Shown piece by piece: positions 33,691 to 44,106 of a stretch of DNA of 64,000 nucleotides. Position numbers and translations under genes: made by a program. The notes below the pieces were generated by a model. It ran no database searches. It was not told the origin of the DNA and saw only the letters and a program-made list of their open reading frames with translations. Every line of letters begins with the position of its first letter. The first letter of the stretch is position 1. This DNA comes from Otatea glauca (taxonomy: Eukaryota > Streptophyta > Magnoliopsida > Poales > Poaceae), in assembly GCA_036346275.1 (NCBI GenBank), contig CM070720.1:10207278-10271277 (forward strand), read 5' to 3'.

Positions 33691-33852
33691 TTGCAGACTG
33701 GCTTGATATCTTTAGTTTGATGAATAGTTTAATCAAATTAAATCCTTTCATTAATGGAATATCAAATTAATCTTGGATTAATTCAGGGAAATTGCAAATG
33801 GTTCATTTTCAAATTCAAAGATTCCAAAACTCAAATTTTGGGATGTTACAGG

Positions 33853-34300
33853 ACCAAGGAGGTAGAAGAAGCTTTTTGAGATCTAAAAAGGTACTTATCA
33901 TCTATATCAGTTTTAACCTCGCCTATCGAAAAAGAGGAGCTCTTTTTTGTATATTGTAGCTACCCCTCAAGTAGTAAGCACAGTCCTGGCGATTGAGCGA
34001 GATTGCCCTGAGAAAAAGGCCAAGGTCCAGAAGCCGGTGTACTACGTGAGAGAGGTCTTGCATGACGCCAAGCTGCGATACCCTCAGGTGCAGAAGATGT
34101 TGTACGCTGTCCTGATGACTTCTCGAAAGCTACGACACTACTTCCAGGCACATAAGATTACGATTATGACGACGTATCCGCTCAAGGTCGTAATACGTAA
34201 CCGAGAGGCGATAGGGCGAATTGCGTAGTGGGCGATTGAACTCAACGAGTTCAAGGTCAACTTCGCGCCGTGAACCAACATCGAGTCAGGCGTGTTGGCA
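33853..34300 (+). pseudogene. Retand/Tat RT connection and RNase H remnant
   Basis: Host pol resumes with TKEVEEAF and DLKRYLSS. Then, after a shift at about 33945, [34 protein letters not shown] and [14 protein letters not shown]. This is the RNase H domain linked to RT in Tat elements. A stop at 34226-34228 and missing upstream RT make it inactive. Confidence 0.8.
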
Positions 34301-34359
34301 AAATTCATCGTAGAATGGATGCACGTCAAGGAAAAAGAGCACAAGGTGGTTGATGACCA

Positions 34360-34820
34360 CAGGACTATGTTCTTTGATGGGTCACTCACGCTCCAGGGCT
34401 CGGGACCTGGCATTGTCCTCAATCCTTGCAGGTGAGGAGCTTAAATATGTTATCCAACTCGATTTTCAAGCTTTGAACAATGTTGCAGAATATGAGGGAC
34501 TGGTTAACGGGCTCCGCATGGCTGCATCACATTGTATCAGATGATTACTCGTGAAAGGGGACTCATAGCTAATCATGAACCAAGTGCAAAAGGAGTACTA
34601 GTGTTTGGACTACAATATGGCGGCATATCTGAACAAGGTTCACAAGCTAGAGCACAAATTCGAAGGGCTCGAAGTAAAGCACATAAGGCGATGTGATAAT
34701 TCCTCTACCGACGAACTTGCCAAGCTCGCTTCGTCCTGTTCGCCCACGCCTGCAGGAGTCTTCATCGAGAAACTCCTCAAACCATCTATCTCACCCGTAC
34801 GGGAGGTAGATGTAGCCTAA
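34360..34820 (+). pseudogene. Second (archaeal-type) RNase H of the Retand/Tat element
   Basis: Pieces in several frames give MFFDGSLTLQGSG (first catalytic Asp), NNVAEYEGLVNGLRMA (Glu), LLVKGDS (Asp) and CDNSSTDELAKLAS (last Asp). Having this additional RNase H between the ordinary one and integrase is a hallmark of the Tat/Retand branch. Stop codons at 34542, 34567 and 34600 disable it. Confidence 0.8.
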
Positions 34821-34879
34821 CTCGACCAACAGCCTGGTCGAGTCAACGCGGTAGAACCTGTAGACACGGAAGCTGCACT

Positions 34880-36110
34880 ACTCGAACGCGAGTCGACTTG
34901 GATGACTCTATTGCAAGCTTATCTTGAAGGTCGAGAGATCCCTAATGATGATGCCTCAGTCGAGAAAATTGCGCGTAAGTCCAAGCTATATGCATTGGTA
35001 GACGGCAAGCTCTACCAAAAGTGGAGTAATGGAATCTTGATGAAGTGCATCACTCAGGAAGAGGGCAATAAGATATTGCTCAATGTTCATGGAGGCATCT
35101 GCAGCAACATGCGTCCTGTCGCACCTTAGTCGGAAAGGTTTTTCGATAAGGGTTTTATTGGCCGACTGCCCTCCAGGATGCTTGCGAGCTAGTGAAAAAG
35201 TGCGAGAGCTACCAATTTTATGGTAAGCAAATCACCCGACCAGCCCAAGCCCTGCAAACTATTTCTCTGTCTTGGCCTTTCTCTGTCTGGGGCTTGGATA
35301 TTTTCGGACCATTCCCAAGAGCCCAAGGAGGTTACAAGTTCTTGTTCGTGGCTATCAACACGTTCACCAAGTGGATTGAAGCCGAACCCGTCAGGAACAT
35401 CACCTTAGAAGCGGCTAAGAAGTTCATGAGGACCATCGTTACTTGATTCAGCATCCCTAATCGAGTAATTACAGACAATGGTAGCCAGTTCAAAATCAAT
35501 GCTTTCATAGCCTTTTGCGAAGAATTAGGTATCAAACTTTGCTTCGCCTTCGTAGCTCATGCTCAGAATAATGGTCAAGTCGAACATGCCAATGGCATTA
35601 TCTTGCAAGGGATCAAGACCCGTGTGTTCGATAGGCTCAAGACTTACTTGACCTGGTGGGCGAAAGAACTCCCCTGGGTGTTGTGGGCCGTTCGTACGTG
35701 TACTAGTCTAGCCACTGGTGAAATGCTGCTTTTCTTAGTCTACGGAGCAGAAGCAGTGCTTCTGACTGAGTTAACGTTCAAGTCACCTCGTGTGGACAAC
35801 TATTCGGAAGAGGAATAGGAGCAGGTACGAACTGACGATGTAAATCTACTCGAAGAGTACAGAGATCGGGCATCCATTCGAGCGGCCAAGTATCAACAAG
35901 CCTTGGACATATATCATGGCCAGAGAGTCCAGGAAAGAGCACTCGCCACTGGGGACTTAGTCCTACGAAAGGTGCAAAAACAAGATAACCGTAATAAGCT
36001 ATCGCCTAAATGGGAAGGTCCCTACATGGTGGTCGAAGTGACTTGACCCGGATCGGTATGGCTATCGACATTGGAAGGAGCGATACTTGACAACTCGTGG
36101 AACATCGATC
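34880..36110 (+). pseudogene. Retand/Tat integrase, broken by stops
   Basis: The N-terminal part (34902-35129: YALVDGKLYQKWSNG) and a damaged zinc region lead to the core. It contains WGLDIFGPFPRAQGGY (first Asp), VITDNGSQF (second Asp) and NNGQVEHANGIILQG (Glu). LPWVLWAVRT, FLVYGAEAVL and a C-terminal part (LSPKWEGPYMVVEV) follow. In-frame stops occur at 35127, 35443 and 35816. No chromodomain is present, as normal for Tat. Confidence 0.85.
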
Positions 36111-36233
36111 AACTGAGGAGATTTCATACATTAATAAGAAAGATAGTGCATCATAGCCAAATTTCAGGTAAATATGATTTCATTAAAATTTACTAACAAA
36201 AGCTATCCTATTACATGTGAGGTAGGTACTCTA

Positions 36234-36755
36234 CTACTTGTCCTCGAAGGCATCACGCCACCTCCCCTGCATCCACATGGACTGGAAAAGGATGGTCCCC
36301 AGGATGGGCCTGCGCCCTTTGTATGGACCAGAGGAGGACGCAAAGACCCGGCCGCCTGTCGATGGAAGAGGCGACCTCTCCGTCATCAAAAGCCTCGTCG
36401 CACCGGGATGGCTTGGAGGGCGAGCAAGCGTCGGGTTGATGAAGCTATTTTGAGATTTACCTCCTTCTCCGGTGTCGGTGGCTTCACCTTCTTCTCCTCG
36501 TGTGCTGGCGGTGGCATCTGCTCTCGCGAAGGTAGCAGGGGCGGCATCATTTTCTTCGACAGCAACATTCAGCTTGCTGATCACCTCTTCTTCCTCCTTC
36601 GGCCAAACTTCCCTCTCGATAGTCGCCTAGTCGATGTCCTCCTCCTCATCGGAGGAGATGACGATCCTCCCCGGAGAAACTACGTCTAGCGGCGTAGGGG
36701 GAGGGGACTCACCAAGGATGATCACAGATGGGGACGATGGTGGAGTGGAGGCCAT
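36234..36755 (-). pseudogene. Small antisense frame of the Retand/Tat element (IVISSDEEE motif)
   Basis: It starts MASTPPSSPSVIIL at 36755 in a good context (TTCAATGGCC) and runs on the minus strand. One TAG after residue 42 interrupts a frame that otherwise continues to 36234 (TIEREVWPKEEEE, then a variable region, SMWMQGRWRDAFEDK). Residues 31-40 are IVISSDEEED, resembling a phosphorylatable SUMO-interacting motif. It lies between integrase and the larger antisense gene. I cannot name a family. Confidence 0.45.
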
Positions 36756-36809
36756 TGAAGAGCTAAAGCGTCGCAAGTAGGAGGGCAAGAAAGAAGATGA
36801 GTGTGGCAT

Positions 36810-38029
36810 ACGACTACGAGTCCCGTCTATTCATAGCTTTGGGAATGAATCATACTGCAGCAACTAATTTGTTTAGATTCATGTCAGTCCCAATCCACGA
36901 GGCGTCTATTGCACTTCCACATAAGTACGAAAACCGAAGAGACGCTACTTCATGAAGTACCGCGTGGAAGCTGAAGGGGCACGAAAACTGTACAGAATTC
37001 AATCACTGCAATGGAGTTATATTGTGCATCTAATCCGACCGTTTGTATTTTTTCTGGGCCTCACCAAAATGCTCGGGGGCTCATGCGCTCGAGTGTGTGG
37101 TCGAGGGCTATTATTACTGATGCTTACACTCTACTCTCTTCTCGATGCAACAATCAAGTAGAAAGTCGGGGGATGCATCGCTCAAACTTTTTATTACCTA
37201 GATCCACTCTCGAGTTGATACATCTATCGAATAAGGGATTCAGAGTCGCAACAGGTATCTGTGATGCTAATGCTTCACTCTTTTTTGCTCGATCCAGCTA
37301 TTGGATAAACAGTCAGGGGCTACATCACGACGTTGTGCTTACATCACTCTACTCCCTACCTGATGACATATCATCGAGTAAGGAGTCGGGGGCTACAGGT
37401 AACTTTGTACCTTTGTTATATTTCCTAGTTAATACTGTTATCGAGCGAAGTGTTGTAAGCACAATTTCTTTATTTCTTTTACATGCGATGTTTTGCACGC
37501 ATTTACTCAATCGCGCACTTAGCATGTCAGCAAACAAAACTAAAGTGTGGCCATGCCTAAACCCGACGATGAGTAATTCTATCCTGCGCACATACAAGCA
37601 CCAAATTGTCAGACATCTAACGCTTAGCGGACAATGGGAGACGAGACCTCTAGTTGATTCTACATGCACTGCTCAGCAAGTTCATATTTGCTACAAAGTT
37701 TAAGTCATATGGTCGATTAAAACTTGCAAAAATCATGTAGTTTCACTTCAACTTATATAGTGTTTATGTTACATGCGGCCTCTCCGAGTATACGCTCGGG
37801 GGCTAAGACATTTAATGAACGTTTTTTAGCCCTGTGTGCAGATACAATCAGGCATGCACTTTACTAAAGGTCTATATGTGCCAAGTCAGATTTGCATCTA
37901 CTCGTGCTACTCTATTTCATTGATAAGGAAATAGTAGGCAAAGCACAATGGATAAGCAAATTAACTAGCATTATCACGTAAGACTACAGTAACATCAATG
38001 ATTCAATTTTTACATCAGTATGATTTGTC
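36810..38029. other. Non-coding 3' region of the Retand/Tat element
   Basis: About 1.2 kb separates the two antisense frames. The plus frame 37011-37703 has low-complexity, unfamiliar content and no start context, and I do not support it as a gene. Repeated words such as GGGGGCTA (37150, 37380 and 37800) resemble the element's purine tract. Confidence 0.5.
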
Positions 38030-40643
38030 CTAATGGTCCTGGTTGGCATCGTCGTCATCACCGGCAAGAGATAGCTCCAGCTGGGCTACGAACCTCTCTG
38101 CAAGGTCTCCGAAGGACTCGATGTGATCAGTAGCTTCGCTCGCCTCACACGCAAACCTTTCGTCCAATATAGAGAGATCCAGGTCAGGATGGTGGCTCTT
38201 CACCAGGCCAAGCACGTGGGAAGTCGCAAGACATGCATATAAGGTCATGTGCTCGAGGGTCTGCGACTGCAAAGTGGCAACTGCCACATCTACTGTAGCT
38301 TTCTCGACCTCGATCGCCTTCTTGCTCGTCTCCGCCTCATCTCGACTGGCCTTGGTCTGGAGCCACGCAGCGTCAGCAGCAGCTTTCTCAGTCTTTAGCT
38401 TCTCTGCCTCTCCCTCTGCTTCTCGACCTCAGCCTTAGCAGCTTCTAGGTCAGCCCTGAGTGCCTTCAGCTCGGCATTTTTCATCTTGATCACTTGCTGA
38501 TTGGAAGCAATGAGCCGCTCGTTTTGTTGATATGCTTGCTCATAAAAGACTTCAGTTTCGCGCAAGGTTTCTGTTGTGTGCTATGAAAAGAAACCGAATG
38601 GCATAAAAAAAGCGAAACAAGGAATGGAGCGAAACACAGGGCAAAGTTATTCGGGGACATGTACCTAAAATTGGGGCTTCGGGACTGACCAATATATCGA
38701 AGGCTCTTGAGAAATTGGAGGAGGTGGAGCCATTGCTGTAGCATGAGCCGCCGGTGAAGGAGTTGCAACGACGATGATCGTACTAAGGGTCGATAAGGCC
38801 GTGACGGTGACGTCATCGACACTACCACTAGGTGCACTTTTCCTGTAGGAGATTCTTTACTTGACATCTCCGGACAAAAAAGGAAGAATCGTGAGAAAGG
38901 AAAGGAAACTTACTTCGCCAGCTGAAACTTCACATGCACATTCTTCTTCGGCGCTGTGGTTTTCACTAGGACCGGTCTGGTCCCGGCAGCCAGCTTCTCG
39001 ATTGGCGCAGCCGATCGAGGGGATGGCACTGGTGGGTCAGCAACCAACGGTGAAGCCTGCAAACAGATGGTTGCTATGAACGAAAAAGTTCACGAATTTA
39101 GCAAGCGCTGATCGTGGTGGTGTTACCTGCTCAACCACCCTGGTCGATAGAGAGTCTGTTCGAGGAGACGTCTGTGCGGGAGCTACCAACTTCTGCACGT
39201 TGGCTCCCCAGGTGGCCCGCTGGTCGTCCAACATCTGTTGGATTATGTCAAAAGCAATCTCATAACATCCAAGCGAGCAATTGAAATTCACCTGGTCGGA
39301 CGGTCTCAACGATGAGGTCCGAGGCCGTTTGGCTGGTCAACGGGACACTAGAGATACTGACCTCCTTGCTCGAGGGGACTCGGACGCCTCTTGCTCCAAA
39401 GCTGCTTCACCCTAGCTTGGGTCGATGATAGGCGCTGGATCGTTCAAGGGAGGAACGATATCGGCGAGGACAGAGCCCGATGCTTGATCATCGTTTCGGA
39501 TTGGCTCGTCATCCTCCAGGCAAATGACTCCCTCGACCGGCTCACTTTCATCATCAAACTTGGCTTCCTGAGGAGATGATGGGTTAAGGTGGATGACAGA
39601 TGCACGGACGATGCATTACAAGCCGCGATGCAGTACTTAGCTCCGCCCGAGGATTGGCGAGTGAATACACCTCGATGTTGCAAGCACCAGGTTCTGATCC
39701 CTGGAACATCTTGCTCAGCCTGGAAGAGATGTCTAAGTTCGACAGATCTGGCAAACAGCGAGTCAGCTCACCACTCGTCAACTAAAGCAAAGAGAACAAG
39801 TATATTATAAGTGCTTACTTCCAGGATTATCCCTGGTGGCATCATCGACTCCGGAGTAGTCACAGGCCAAGTGATCCCGGCACTTCAGCGAACTCAATCG
39901 GCACGTGAGGAAGTCTCTAGCAATGTGCCCCCCAGTCAGCTCAGTTTTCCTCAGCTCCTCAATCTTTCGGACATAATAAGCATTGCGGGCGGTCGAAGGA
40001 GGGACTTTCATCCAGAGGTCAATCAGATGGAGGAAGAGTGGTCGATAAGCTAGAGGGAAGTTCACGGTGCCCAAAGAAGTGATGTAAAACACCGTTTCTT
40101 CCAGTCCGATGCTAGGAGGAGGTAACGGGGACAAGAATATATGAATTCGACACGTTGTTGCGGAGATGAAAACTAGTGCCCCCAACAACTTCGTTCTTTG
40201 TAGCCCTCTTCAGATTGTAGAAGTGGCAGAACACATTGAGGCTGGGCTGGATACCCAGAAAAGCCTCACAAAGATGGACAAACATGCTAAGCATCGTGGT
40301 TGAATTGGGGCTCTGGTGGAAAAGCTGGATCTGGTAGAACTTAAGGAGAGCAAGAACAGAGAAGGGGGAAACTGAGTCCGCAATGGAAAAAGGCCTTGAA
40401 CACAACGGTCTCATCTTCATTCTCGGGGGTGGAATACAGCTCACCTTGTGATGGCCTCCAGTGGAAGAATTCCCGTGGAGGAACGAATCCATTCATCTCC
40501 ATCTCAGCAAGGTGCTTCTCTGTCATGATCGACTTTTGCCACACCCTCTCGAGGGCCTCATCCTCGAAGACCGCTTTGGCTATCTCAGGTCTCTTCTCCA
40601 GCAAAAGAGCAACTCCAGTGCTGGATGAAGGGTTGGATGCCAT
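38030..40643 (-). pseudogene. Antisense gene: 'putative gypsy type transposon' family protein
   Basis: Minus-strand frames in order resemble the plant family known as putative gypsy type transposon (Transposase_28, PF04195). They are MASNPSSSTGVALLLEKR and WRPSQGELYSTPENEDETVVFKAFFHCG (from 40643), then after a shift FVHLCEAFLGIQPSLNVF (40492 frame), then LTGGHIARDFLTCRLSSLKCR and CDYSGVDDATRDNPG (40188-39805). Fragments at 39781-39584 (LTRCLPDLSNLDISSRLSKMF) follow. The C-terminus is HPDLDLSILDERFACEASEATDHIE, ending at 38030. The start has good context (CTCAATGGCATCC). Several frame changes show it is decayed. Such genes sit antisense between integrase and 3' LTR in Tat elements; their role is unknown. 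Confidence 0.7.
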
Positions 40644-41155
40644 TGAGGAAGATGTGGGACAGATTCTTCGAAGGTGGCGGTGCTAGGGCTTAAGGGGCGC
40701 AACGGAGGTTTAGAGAGTAAGGCTGGAGGTAAGAAGGAGGGGAATGGCTATCAGATTAGGGAATTTATTGGCTAAAATCTTCTCTACAGGCAAACGGTTC
40801 ATTCCCCGCGGCATGGCGCTTCGATTTGCGTGGAAGGCGGCATGATGGCGTTGTACCCATCTTGGCATTGGAGATGAGAGCACTAAATGCTCAACTGCCC
40901 AACGTTTAGATTTTTTGAACTTTTTCTAACTCTGCTCAGAATCGAGTCGATAAGTCGACACCAAGTAACTTGCAGTTACCCTAAGGACTCGATACGGGCT
41001 GATGGCAGGGCGCTTGACCCAGCACATCCCTACTCGATACTCAGCGATTCATAATCTACTCGAATCGTTCAATGAGAAGCAGGCGAGGCATTGCTCGACC
41101 AAGCTAGGGCTAGGCAGTAATCGACCAAGCGCTTAAGCGGACCCTCCGCTGAACA

Positions 41156-41170
41156 GAGTTCGGGGGCTAC
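41156..41170 (+). other. Polypurine tract of the Retand/Tat element
   Basis: GAGTTCGGGGGCTAC lies directly before the 3' LTR start TGTCGAATATC. It has the typical GGGGGCTA form of the Tat branch. Confidence 0.8.
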
Positions 41171-41810
41171 TGTCGAATATCTAAACATGGGATATGCGCA
41201 CGTGCAGGATACGCGAAGGATATTTCCTAACGACGTACGGAGACTCCGGATATCACGGGCCCGATCCTACGGGATAAGATATACGCAGAGCGGATATTTC
41301 CACACTAGGAAAGACTTTATCGCTTTCCTGTTAGGAGGAAATTGACTTGAGTACGCTTAGTATCCAAGGAAGTTTTGATATGCTGCGAAGATCACGTGAC
41401 GATGGACTCCTCATTGGCTACGATCCGGTACTCCAAACCAACTACGATTCGACTTGGGGCAAGGCTACCTCGACTATATAAGGCCGGGGGCAGGTATCCT
41501 CAAGGGGAGACGAAAGACTTCTAGAGAAGACCTTTGGTTAAAAGCAACCAGGAGCCAGTGAACTACGCTTCGTCAACCTCCAACCCTAGCTTAGCCTTAG
41601 CCTAAGTTCAATCTTCCTTGTAACTAGGGCTAGACACATTGCTCTGTATTCCATACTCCATATACACATATCATCCACACAGGACATAGGGTGTTACTCT
41701 GCCAGGGGGCTGAACCTGTCTACATCGTGTGCCTTTGATTTTGTGCTTGACTTTGCTAACCCGAAAGTACCCGATGGTATAAGTTTATTGTCAATTTCTA
41801 ACCTTTGACA
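41171..41810 (+). repeat. 3' LTR of the Retand/Tat element (640 bp)
   Basis: TGTCGAATATC to CCTTTGACA, matching 26073-26709. A TATA box is at 41474-41483 (CTATATAAGG). GTTAG follows at 41811-41815. Confidence 0.9.
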
Positions 41811-44106
41811 GTTAGATTTTATAAAATAAAAACTTGGATGGGATGGCTGGTTGCCATTGGAAAGTTTAAATTTGACTTAGGGCTAGATGCCATGTTTACT
41901 TGAGAAATGTTGGAAACTATTATATACTGTTATTTGTTTTACTATCTTTTCAATCTACTTATTGTATTCATTTACAAATGCTGCTTACTTCAAAATAACC
42001 ATGTTAGCCATTCCATTGGAATAGACCTTGCATATAGTTATTTTAGAATTGCGTTCCGTGCACAACTTGTTGAGTGCTTTAAGTATTCACCCTTGCCAAC
42101 AAAAAAAACACCAGTTGAGGAAGAATCTACACCAGCTTTGGAGGAGTACTAGGAAGTGACGAATGTTTTGGATACGAGCCTTATCAGTTGCCTGTGGTAT
42201 ACTGAATGGTTTATCTACGTATTCATTCTGCTGCAATTTAATTTGCTATTCACAGTTTAGCCAAGTTCAACCATAAGGTCAGTCAATAGATTATTATTTA
42301 ATATATGATATCTTTTATTATGTTTCCGCTGTGTATGATTATGATATTCATCTATGTTGAGCCTGTGTGCACTAGCGTGATCCTGGACTAGTGCGTTATA
42401 CACAGAGGGTCCAAATTTGCATATTTAGGTCCCGACACCATAGCATTGCGCTGAGCCCCCTGATGCTAACCTGATGACCCAGTCCAGCCACTTTGCCCTC
42501 TTGTACTGAGTTCGTTGATGATCCGAGACGCCCCGTCGCTGCACCACCGCCTTAGTCCACCTCTTCATCTACCGTCACTTCCCAAAGGTGTGCAAGGATA
42601 CTAGCTTTTCATTTTGCTTGAACCGAAGGTCTTTCCGTTACTACCTCACTGCTGGCGAGCTTGGAAGCAATCTTGACCATTGTGATCAGCTCGTTCCCGT
42701 GCTCTGTCTCTAACTTGCGGGCCTAGTAGTTAGTGGTAATGTCGTTTGTTAAGGTAGTTAAATGCGGTTAAGCGTAATGAGTCTCTAACATGTGGCCTCG
42801 AGTAGAACAAGTGAAACTGTTTTATAACTTAAACTAGTTTTTGAAAATGTGTCACTAACATGTGGACCCCACCTGTTAGCTCTAGACAAAAATAATAAAA
42901 GACTAACATGTAGGTCCCACCTGTCAGCCTCTAAGAGAAGAATCTTTTTTCCTTAATTAAAAATATGTTTTCAAACCTAAAGAAAATATGTTTTCTACTT
43001 TAGAAGACGTAATCTCTGAGAACACGCATTCGACGCCATCCCCTCTTTTTCTTTTATAGGATTTTCTTAGCCGAGCAAAATTCAAATGTACATAACTTTT
43101 GCATACAAACTCCAAATGGAATCAAACTAGTTTCTAAATATATCTAAAATCATTCTATTTCTTAATATAAAAAATATATTAAAATTTGAGTTTTTCTGTA
43201 TTAATTTGATTCTTAGTTTTGCTCTTTTATATGATCCATATATACACTGATGTCCCGGAGACTTCCCTCATGAAAGCAGACGGCGATCAAGTGTTCAACG
43301 AATAAGGCAAGCACCTACTTTGATCATATTTGAACCCATATTTCACTGTTATATCTATTGTGTTTAAAACTATTATGTATGCTTGTAATTTCGGTAAAAA
43401 CTGCTATGTCGGTAAGGATAATAGATGTATCCAATTGTTGCATTCACCCTACCTTCACAATTTGATACCATCAACATTGTTACCCAAGTAACACTATCCA
43501 CTATATGTAAATATTAAAAGTGGAGTTGTAGAGTAGAAATGATCGCTAGATGGTGAGTCATGCTTATATCGATATTAGATCATTAGCTTAGATGATGATC
43601 AAAATGTTCAATTGAGAGATACTTGTGATGTGTTTCAGAGGAGGTACCTCTGATATTGTTTTGGGTACAAATGAAAAATGGGAAAACATGATTTAGACTT
43701 GGGCGAGTAGTTGTTGGGAAAGGTGCAAGCGCACGTGGGGTATGTGGCAGTCTTGCCTAGGTCACTAAGGACCGATCTATTGTGCCATTGACCCAAGTAT
43801 TTCCGTACAACCATATGTATTGAATGGGACATACCTAGCATAATAAGTTGTCATGTTCTAGCAATTTTGTCGCTGGTTGTAGTGATAGGTGGAAATTGGA
43901 CTAGTGCGAGTAGGGAACGAGATCTTGTATGGGCTTTTGTGCTGATTCAAAAGCTTATCAACACAACTATGAGCTATTAAGGTTGTAGAATGCTTCACAC
44001 CTTGAGAAGTAGATCATAGGGCGGCAATTATTATAACCGCCGATGTATAAGCTTTATCACGATCACTTAGTTGCACTCCAAAGAAAGCGTGTAATGGCTA
44101 ACATTA

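Larger units (their letters stand above)
30061..33850 (-). mobile_element. Rearranged Tekay LTR/pol fragment inside the Retand/Tat pol gene
   Basis: On the minus strand it starts with a true LTR terminus (GGGATGTTACA ending 33850) and runs through tandem pol-end/LTR-start units (33850-31738). It then continues with the body of a Tekay LTR (31740 to about 30130), whose own end is missing. The stretch 30061-30130 is neither clear RT nor clear LTR. No target duplication was found, and part of the host RT has been lost. Confidence 0.7.
31738..33850 (-). repeat. 824-bp tandem array of pol 3' end plus LTR start (2.6 copies)
   Basis: The landmark TGTTACA falls at 32196, 33020 and 33844, and AATACTTTGAA at 31738, 32562 and 33386, all exactly 824 bases apart. 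Each unit on the minus strand contains the last part of integrase with chromodomain, the purine tract and about 147 bases of LTR start, then jumps back to the same integrase position (ATATCAAGCC). The first unit on the left is partial (465 bp). Units differ by scattered substitutions only. Confidence 0.92.
26073..41810 (+). mobile_element. Complete but degraded Retand/Tat-lineage Ty3/gypsy element
   Basis: Two ~640-bp LTRs (26073-26709, 41171-41810) are flanked by perfect GTTAG duplications (26068-26072, 41811-41815). Between them are a primer-binding site, gag, protease, RT (interrupted), RNase H, a second archaeal-type RNase H, integrase, a 5-kb 3' region with antisense frames, and a purine tract. 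The dual RNase H and antisense genes are typical of Tat/Retand. By eye the LTRs are about nine-tenths identical over the first 200 bases, so the insertion is not recent. Confidence 0.9.
23761..42437 (+). repeat. Solo Tekay-type LTR, plus strand, split by a Retand/Tat element
   Basis: It begins TGTAACATCCCG at 23761 and ends GGTCCCGACA at 42437. Perfect CCATA duplications lie outside both ends (23756-23760 and 42438-42442). Removing the insertion at 26073-41815 leaves about 2.93 kb, the normal length for this family. A TATA-like CTTTTATAAGG is at 24323-24333 and the end hairpin at 42364-42404. No gag-pol belongs to it, so it is a solo LTR. Confidence 0.9.

Noticed and set aside
37011..37703. 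230-codon plus-strand frame in the Retand/Tat 3' region
   Set aside because: No family resemblance; opposite strand to the two supported antisense genes and probably a chance open frame.
39782..39818. Possible intron in the antisense Transposase_28-like gene (donor GTAAGC, acceptor CTTTAG)
   Set aside because: Only 37 bases, below the usual minimum for plant introns; more likely a degraded or partly deleted intron.
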